Part shown: positions 58,415 through 64,000 of the stretch, one piece after another
Position numbering within the stretch: position 1 is the stretch's first letter
How the letters are laid out: each line of letters begins with the position of its first letter
Assembly (NCBI GenBank): GCA_026686845.1
Contig: JAIVEN010000020.1
Coordinates: 6,785,501 to 6,849,500, forward strand
From: Adenanthera pavonina
Lineage: Eukaryota > Streptophyta > Magnoliopsida > Fabales > Fabaceae
DNA length: 64,000 bases
Direction of reading: 5' to 3'
Made by a program: the position numbers and the translations under genes
Notes under the pieces: model-generated
The model's input: only the letters and a program-made list of their open reading frames with translations
What the model was told of the DNA's origin: nothing
Database searches by the model: none

Positions 58415-58442
58415 AATTCTCCATTCACAAACCACCAGCCAT
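58398..58442 (-). promoter_or_regulatory. Two upstream ORFs before the WDL start
   Basis: A five-codon uORF (58425-58442, MAGGL then stop) is followed two bases before its stop-flank by a second uORF (58398-58424, eight codons, MENYGWGV), which overlaps the main ATG at 58412-58414 in another frame. If both are in the mature leader they would lower translation of the main frame. The first uORF begins with the same MAG codons as the main ORF, suggesting a short local duplication. Confidence 0.5.
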
Positions 58443-58870
58443 GAGCAGAATCAACAGCACGGCCAAATCATGATACTTACCCTAAAATGAAGCCGCAAAG
58501 AAGACCTTATTACTGAAAATATCCAAACGGTATTATAAAAGATACATATATTACAGACTCATACTTCAAAGACACTAGTGGCACACACAAATCATCCAAA
58601 GAACCGAAAAGCATTCACAAAAAGAAGACCCCAAGCATAAAAAATTGAGCACCAAGAATCACAACCTCAAATGCACGACTACTGCGTATTCCAATAGTAG
58701 CTTTAGTTCGGAATCTAAGCGATTCAGGAACCAGAGAACCCACAGAACGACAAAGCCCGAAGAAACCGCTCGCAACTTGATTTGAGATCTTTTAGCTTGA
58801 CCAGGCAAGAAGTTTCTTCTGTCTCAGTCTCAGTGTTTGCTTTTAATATGAAACTAATAAATCTGAATCA
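58415..58870 (-). other. 5' UTR, leader intron and promoter of the WDL gene
   Basis: A likely non-coding first exon lies at about 58666-58830, ending CATTTGAG before GTTGTG, with a leader intron to an acceptor near 58482 (CATTTTAG). The reading is ambiguous, because GTAAGTATC at 58471-58479 also looks like a donor. A TATA-like GTATATATG lies at about 58868-58880 on the reverse strand. Confidence 0.4.
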
Positions 58871-58880
58871 TATATACTCA

Positions 58881-60567
58881 AAAGGGATACACAACAATAG
58901 AGTAATCCACTCTATCATGTACTGGTTGTCTTCTTTTGTCTTGTAACGATCAGACAGTGGTGAAGCCTCGTGCTCCCTCTAATGGATCGTTAACGCAATG
59001 TTAAGCTAAGCTAATAAGGCTATGTGTTACGGTGTAGGCTTGTGTCACCTCCTCCTCCTTCTTCTTCTTCAGACAGAGAAAACCAGAACCACAAGGAACG
59101 CATGGCAATGTGGTGGTGGCAGCGCGTGCATCCGCGTGTAGGCTACCCTGTTACTTGCATTTATAATCAAAATCCCCTTTAGTAAATTAAATAAATAAAT
59201 GCAGATAAGAACCAAAAGAGAGTAAAAATGATCAACTTCATCTTTATATGATCCAGAAGTGTAAGTGAAATTCTGGAAAAAAAAAGAAAAAGAAGTGTAA
59301 GTGAAATGAAATCTATTTATTTGTTTTTTTACCTTTTCTCTTTTTTTTTTCATTTTGATGGAAGTGATATTTTAACCAGTTTGAGTTTATTTATTTAGCA
59401 TTTTAAAGTATGTATTTTTGTCCAAAATTATATGTATTGCTTCTAATGAAAATTGTTCCAATCCATAATCACCAGTGCCATTTCTCATAAATATTTAAGT
59501 TGGAGTCCATCTTGGAAGGCAACTCTAATAAATTATCCAAAATCAATTCACCAAAAATTTTTTAGCATAAACCAACAAGATCTAATACAATTAAGAAATA
59601 GTTGGGTTTCTTGTGTATAATATCAATGGTTCAATTTTTTGTCTATGTATAGAAAAAAATTTGTTGATAGAAGTAAAATTCATTTCAGTAATTTTTATTT
59701 TTTGAAAAGGTTAGTTTTTAGGTGTTGATGAAAAAGGAAAATGATAGTTCTCATAAAAAAATAAAAGCAATGTGTGTGTGCTTATGTGTGTGTGTGTGTG
59801 TTTTTTGAGTGTTTTCTTTTAATTTTGGGTTATTTATATTTTGACTAATATAAAAATAGTTAACTTTTCACATTCAAAATAGATTAAATTTTTATTTTTC
59901 AACATGAATTAAGTGAAATTGAATTAATTTTTTAATAAATTGAATACTACACTTACATTATTTTTATATAATGAATTTAAAGTGAACCTCTAACCTAATG
60001 ACTTGAATGATGTAACAACTTACCAAACAAAACGGCAATATATATTTTTTTTGCAAACTATTCTTTAAGTGTTGTAATAATATAATATTTATACTTTATG
60101 AATATTGAATACCACCAAATTGTTTAATTGACCGCACTGGGTAGCTTTGAAAATACCATGAACTATAAAGTCCGTCTTAGAAGGGATTTTTAATTTTATT
60201 ACTTCTCATTTTGTAAAGGTTTGAGGGAACTGCATTTTATAATTTTGTAGCTGTACTAAATTTGCAATCATAGAGCTTGTTGATTTGTCCTCTTCCAAAA
60301 AATTAATGTATCTCTTTTCTTTTTGTTAGTTTTTTTTATTTTTGTTTGGTAAGATATCCCTTTTCATACATTATCAATCATTGCAATTTGAGGGCAACTT
60401 TTCACATTATCTTTTGTTTTCCACAATCACATTTTTAAAATAGTTAGAATGTAAATAATATATCAATGATTGCTAGAACAAGTAGAAAAAACACAATACC
60501 TTTTAAAAAAGATAAGATTTTTTCCTTTTGTTAGCAAAAGAGAAAATAGAGTAATAAATACGTTACT
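58881..60567. other. AT-rich intergenic sequence
   Basis: Beyond the WDL promoter, no gene or element was recognised. A GTGTGTGT microsatellite lies at 59770-59800. A short duplication of AAGTGTAAGTGAAAT occurs at 59257 and 59294. Confidence 0.5.
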
Positions 60568-62116
60568 TTTGGTATGATGGAATTGAGAGGGCAGAAATGA
60601 AAATGGAAAAGGAATCCTAATACAAGTATGTTTGTTAGGCAAGATTTATGATTACCAAGAAATCATTTTTCAGCAAAATAGCTTAAATCCCATTCCCTCA
60701 TATTCAGGATGGAATCGGATCAATTCTCTGGAATCCAATTTTTGAAGCCTCTCTACCCTTCCTTTTCATCATCACACCTCCACCTCCTTGGCACACCTCT
60801 GTTGCCCTCGCCATTTCCCCCACCCCTTCCATGGTGTTAGTGGCATTAATATTGTGACATGCAATGACTTCGATCTTATAGGTCTGCAGTGACTTCGTTT
60901 GACGGCTTTCATGTTCATAGGTTCTTGGTTTTTTGACAAAGGGTGGTGGTGGCATTCAACAGTGACACTGTTCTCCAAAGATGGTGATGGGCTAGCAACA
61001 ACGAGATTTGGGTCTTCGACGACAAGATCTACCAACAAAGGATGCTGTTCAACCCAGATCTCACCTTCACATAACGGCCTATCTAGCTTTGCATCAAGGT
61101 TCAAATCTTCACACTTTTTAATCAGCATTCTACGGCAAGGAGGCCATGGATGATTCAAACTTTTTCCAAGGAAATCTAATCTTTGCTCTTTCTGATCTCT
61201 TCTTTTGGTTTTTGTGTCGCTGGTGGGATGGGATGTCACTAGTGGGCATGGTGGTCATCGGTGTATTTCAGTTTTGATGCGGATGGAGAGTTTTTTCTTC
61301 TTCTAAATTTAATAAGGGCACTTAAGTTTTTTTATATTATAATACATAGATTAAAATTAAAAATTATATAAAAATTTCATATTATACCAAATATATTTTT
61401 AAAACTCAATTCTGTTATTTAATGTTGTTAGAATCGGACCGGACATTGAACCGGACGAGACACTGGTTCAAGGTTCAATAGTTCAACCGAGGTTGGACCA
61501 ATAGTAATTAAAATAATATATTTAAAATAAATAATATAAGTTTAAATAAATTTTATAACTTAATTAAAGTTTCAAACTAAATAATATTGAACTATTAATC
61601 TATTATTCACCACAAACAAATTATTAATAAGTTTCATAACTTAATATTTAGAACTAAATAAGTTAATATTCATCTATAATTATATTTTAAATTCAAAATA
61701 ATAAATTAATAATCTATTATTATATTATTTATTAAGTAAATATATAATTTTTAATAGTTATATATCATAATAATGCTCATATGATATTATAATATATAAA
61801 GAAAAAATATTTTTGTACAAAAAATGATGCTATTTTATCTTAAAAACTTAAAAAAAATACTTAAAAAATTTTTTTTTAAAAAATATAGGACCGATTCAGA
61901 ACCGATTCAAGATCAGTTTTATCGGTTTTTGACTGGTTCTCACCGATTTGAACAGTGCCGATTATGTTCTTTAATCGAACTAGATTAGGTAAGAGTTCCC
62001 CGGTTCGACCGGCTGATCCGGTTCGATTTTGATAACAATGTTATTATCATTCATATTTCTATTCTTATTCTTATTCCTATTCTAATTTCATCAAAATAAA
62101 TTTCATAATACCAAAC
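60568..62116. mobile_element. TIR element with captured-looking core, interrupted by a MITE
   Basis: The left end TTTGGTATGATGGAATTGAG and the reverse complement of the right end (TTTGGTATTATGAAATTTAT) are similar inverted repeats, followed by A/G-rich sequence on the left (GGAAAAGGAATCC) and its complement-like counterpart on the right (TTCTTATTCCTATTC). The core (60720-61260) is GC-richer, with open frames on both strands but no ATG-started protein I can recognise. A second element interrupts it at 61420-62038. It resembles the 17614-18697 element in end sequence and layout. Confidence 0.45.
61420..62038. mobile_element. MITE with CCGGTTC-rich ends, hAT-like duplication
   Basis: TGTTATT flanks both sides (61413-61419 and 62039-62045; an eighth base differs, T versus A). 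The ends TTGTTAGAATCGGACCGGAC and (reverse complement of the right end) TTGTTATCAAAATCGAACCGG are inverted repeats, the left set in by four bases. Subterminal parts are full of GGTTC/GAACC motifs, and the centre is AT-rich and non-coding. Confidence 0.5.
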
Positions 62117-64000
62117 ATACCAATAAGGTTCAGGATTGTAAGGTAGTATTCTAATCATTCCGGACATTCATATAAGAAAGTAGAACAACAATAAAATGGG
62201 ATGGGGGAAATAAATTTCTAGATGACAAAAATATCCGACTAATGTGGTGTCTAATTTAAAAAATATATTAAGTTTAAATCTTATAAATAAAAAAAATTAT
62301 TTCATGGGAGCTTCCCAAAAGAACCGATAAGTCTAATAAAGATTTTCATAAATTTTGTCTAAATTTGATAAAAATTCATGATAATTTAAAATAAATCATA
62401 TTAATTAAAAATATGAATAAGTTTGATTTATTTAATTGATATGAATTATTTATCTATGTTAAAAGTACTTCTTACTTTAAAAATATAAATGTTGGTACTA
62501 GATACCATATAGTTATATAAAAAATTTATTTAAAATAAAAAATCCAAATTCAGAAATTCTATGATATATTTTTAGTATCAAAAGAATAATTCAAGATTTC
62601 TCACCCAAAAAATGAAGATCAAATTAAGATTAATTATTTACTTTTACACCTCGACATGAATGTTTTAAAAACTAGAAAAAAGTATTCAAAGATAAAAGAA
62701 TAAATATCTTATGCTCTTTCATATTTAATTATACCCACTCACCGACCGCAATTTTATTGCGTTCCCATGGAAAAGCATTGAAATGATGAGAATCAGCACC
62801 AAAAAGTTGGATTTGTGGTTGGGACCCGAAAACTTTTTGTCCAAGTGATGGGACTTTGGAGTGTCAAACTATAATCACCCGCCCATCGGGTTCACTTTTT
62901 TTTTTTTTTTTAAGGGTGTATTTAAATTAATTTATGTGTAAATGATTATAAACATAAATATTTATTTATAATAAATTATAAAAATAAATAGTTATGTTAG
63001 AAATAATTTATATTTGGATATTTTTATCCCATAAATAATTTTAAGAAAAGAAATATGTTTAGATTTTGGTAGTTTAAGTGATTATTGGATAGATAATGAA
63101 AAAGAAAAGTGAAATAAGTGATTATGAAAAGATAAGTGGTTATTATGAATAGAAAAAATCAGTTTCTAATACTTATTGAAAAGTAGGTTGCATTTGGAAA
63201 TTCCAACACATAATCACTTATAGAATCCTATAAGTAATTATGAACACTATCCAACCTTGCACTAAAACTATTATTATTTAATATTATATATAATAGGTAA
63301 AATAATAGTTAAATAAGACATGAAGAAGTTAATTTTGAAAACATATCTAAAATTTGCAAAAAATTTTCAACAGATATAAAATTTGAATTAATTTGAGAAA
63401 TGTCAATTTTACCTTCTTTTATTTTTAACTGATCTCATATAATCTTAATTTTGATTATGGGTCAAATTGATACTTTCATAATAAATTAATTTCAATTTGA
63501 TACTTTGACATCTGTGGGAATTTCATAAGTTGTGGATATATTTTTCAAATTAATTTCCTTATATACTATTCCCTCTGGTCCTATATATAAGACTATTTTA
63601 ACCGAATCACGTGAATTAAGAAAGAGAGTTAAAACTAATTAACTACCTCGATTTCTTTAAAAATTTCAACTTTTTTTTAAAATTATCTTTATTTAATCTC
63701 TCTCTTTTTTTCTTTTAATATATTAAATAGGGATATTTTTTTAAAAATGTATAATAAATACCATCTCATATATTATAAATGATCTTATATTTAGAATTAA
63801 AATAAAAAATTTTATATATACGACTGGAGGATGTATGATTAATTATTTGAGTCAAATATAAAATAATACTATGAATAAAGAAATGGTGAGAGAGACAAAC
63901 GAGGAAGCTGTGAGCGCATGTGATTGGGCCGGCGTGGATCCGAGCTCGCCCGGTCGAACCCATCTGTGGGGTCCATTGTTGTAGGTGTGCCCCCGGGGAG
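62117..64000. other. AT-rich intergenic sequence; GC rise at window end
   Basis: No gene is supported. The last 100 bases (63900-64000) become GC-rich with several CpG (GGGCCGGCGTGGATCCGAG), which may mark the edge of a gene or another element outside the window. A T-run at 62899-62914 is followed by an imperfect inverted-repeat region to about 63260 (TATTTAAATTAATTTATGTG; CCAACACATAATCACTTATAG), possibly another MITE. Confidence 0.4.
63569..63833. mobile_element. Stowaway-like MITE
   Basis: The left end TTCCCTCTGGTCCTATATATAAGA and the reverse complement of the right end (ATCCTCCAGTCGTATATATAAAA) are imperfect inverted repeats with TA on both sides (63567-63568 and 63834-63835). The interior is AT-rich. 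Confidence 0.5.

Noticed and set aside
60772..61239. Reverse-strand frame of 155 codons
   Set aside because: It begins at GTG, has no recognisable domain and lies in the core of a TIR element. It was treated as possible captured sequence and not as a gene.

Overview
The window is AT-rich nuclear DNA of a flowering plant, almost certainly a eudicot. The evidence is intron-containing genes with plant-only domains (a WVD2/WDL-type TPX2 protein, and an LRR protein derived from a CC-NB-LRR resistance gene), plus a dense, nested set of plant transposable elements: Athila-like and other Ty3/gypsy, Ty1/copia, an RTE-type LINE, an L1 tail, hAT, Mutator-like, PIF/Harbinger-like and Stowaway-like. I could not fix the species. 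No tRNA, rRNA or CRISPR array was seen.

Layout. 1-8.5 kb is the 3' part of a decayed Athila-like Ty3/gypsy element (gag, protease, RT, RNase H, truncated integrase, a later ORF, polypurine tract and 3' LTR). Its 3' non-coding part carries a 1.58-kb reverse-strand mini-element made of two LTRs around little more than a PBS and a PPT. A copia LTR remnant follows at 8.54-8.86 kb. 13.8-16.7 kb holds a reverse-strand gene for an NB-less LRR protein, with 5' UTR exons and a TATA box. 17.6-19.4 kb has two TIR elements. 19.5-28.1 kb is one reverse-strand RTE LINE broken by two insertions: a 3.64-kb Mutator-like element (9-bp target duplication) and a 1.7-kb copia solo LTR (5-bp duplication). 28.4-37.2 kb is a hAT element whose transposase pseudogene is split by a copia solo LTR, itself split by a second 3.3-kb solo LTR; all three layers have recognisable target duplications.

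39.1-39.6 kb is a small intronless gene for a secreted, Pro/Gly-rich, probably GPI-anchored protein. 43.3-45.6 kb holds a solo LTR and a foldback Mutator-type MITE. 45.6-49.5 kb may be a non-coding or decayed transcription unit. 52.7-58.4 kb is a complete nine-coding-exon reverse-strand gene for a 644-residue WDL/TPX2 microtubule-binding protein. 58.9-64 kb is intergenic sequence with more TIR elements.

The three convincing host genes show no shared pathway. Most sequence history here is repeated transposon insertion, and the target duplications give a relative insertion order. I found no gene set that looks like a new multi-gene system. The most unusual signals are the palindromic motif array in the copia LTR (25.7-26.55 kb), the three-level nest in the hAT transposase, the LRR gene that has lost its NB-ARC core yet keeps a phase-consistent gene model, and the four 19-residue acidic repeats with upstream ORFs in the WDL gene.
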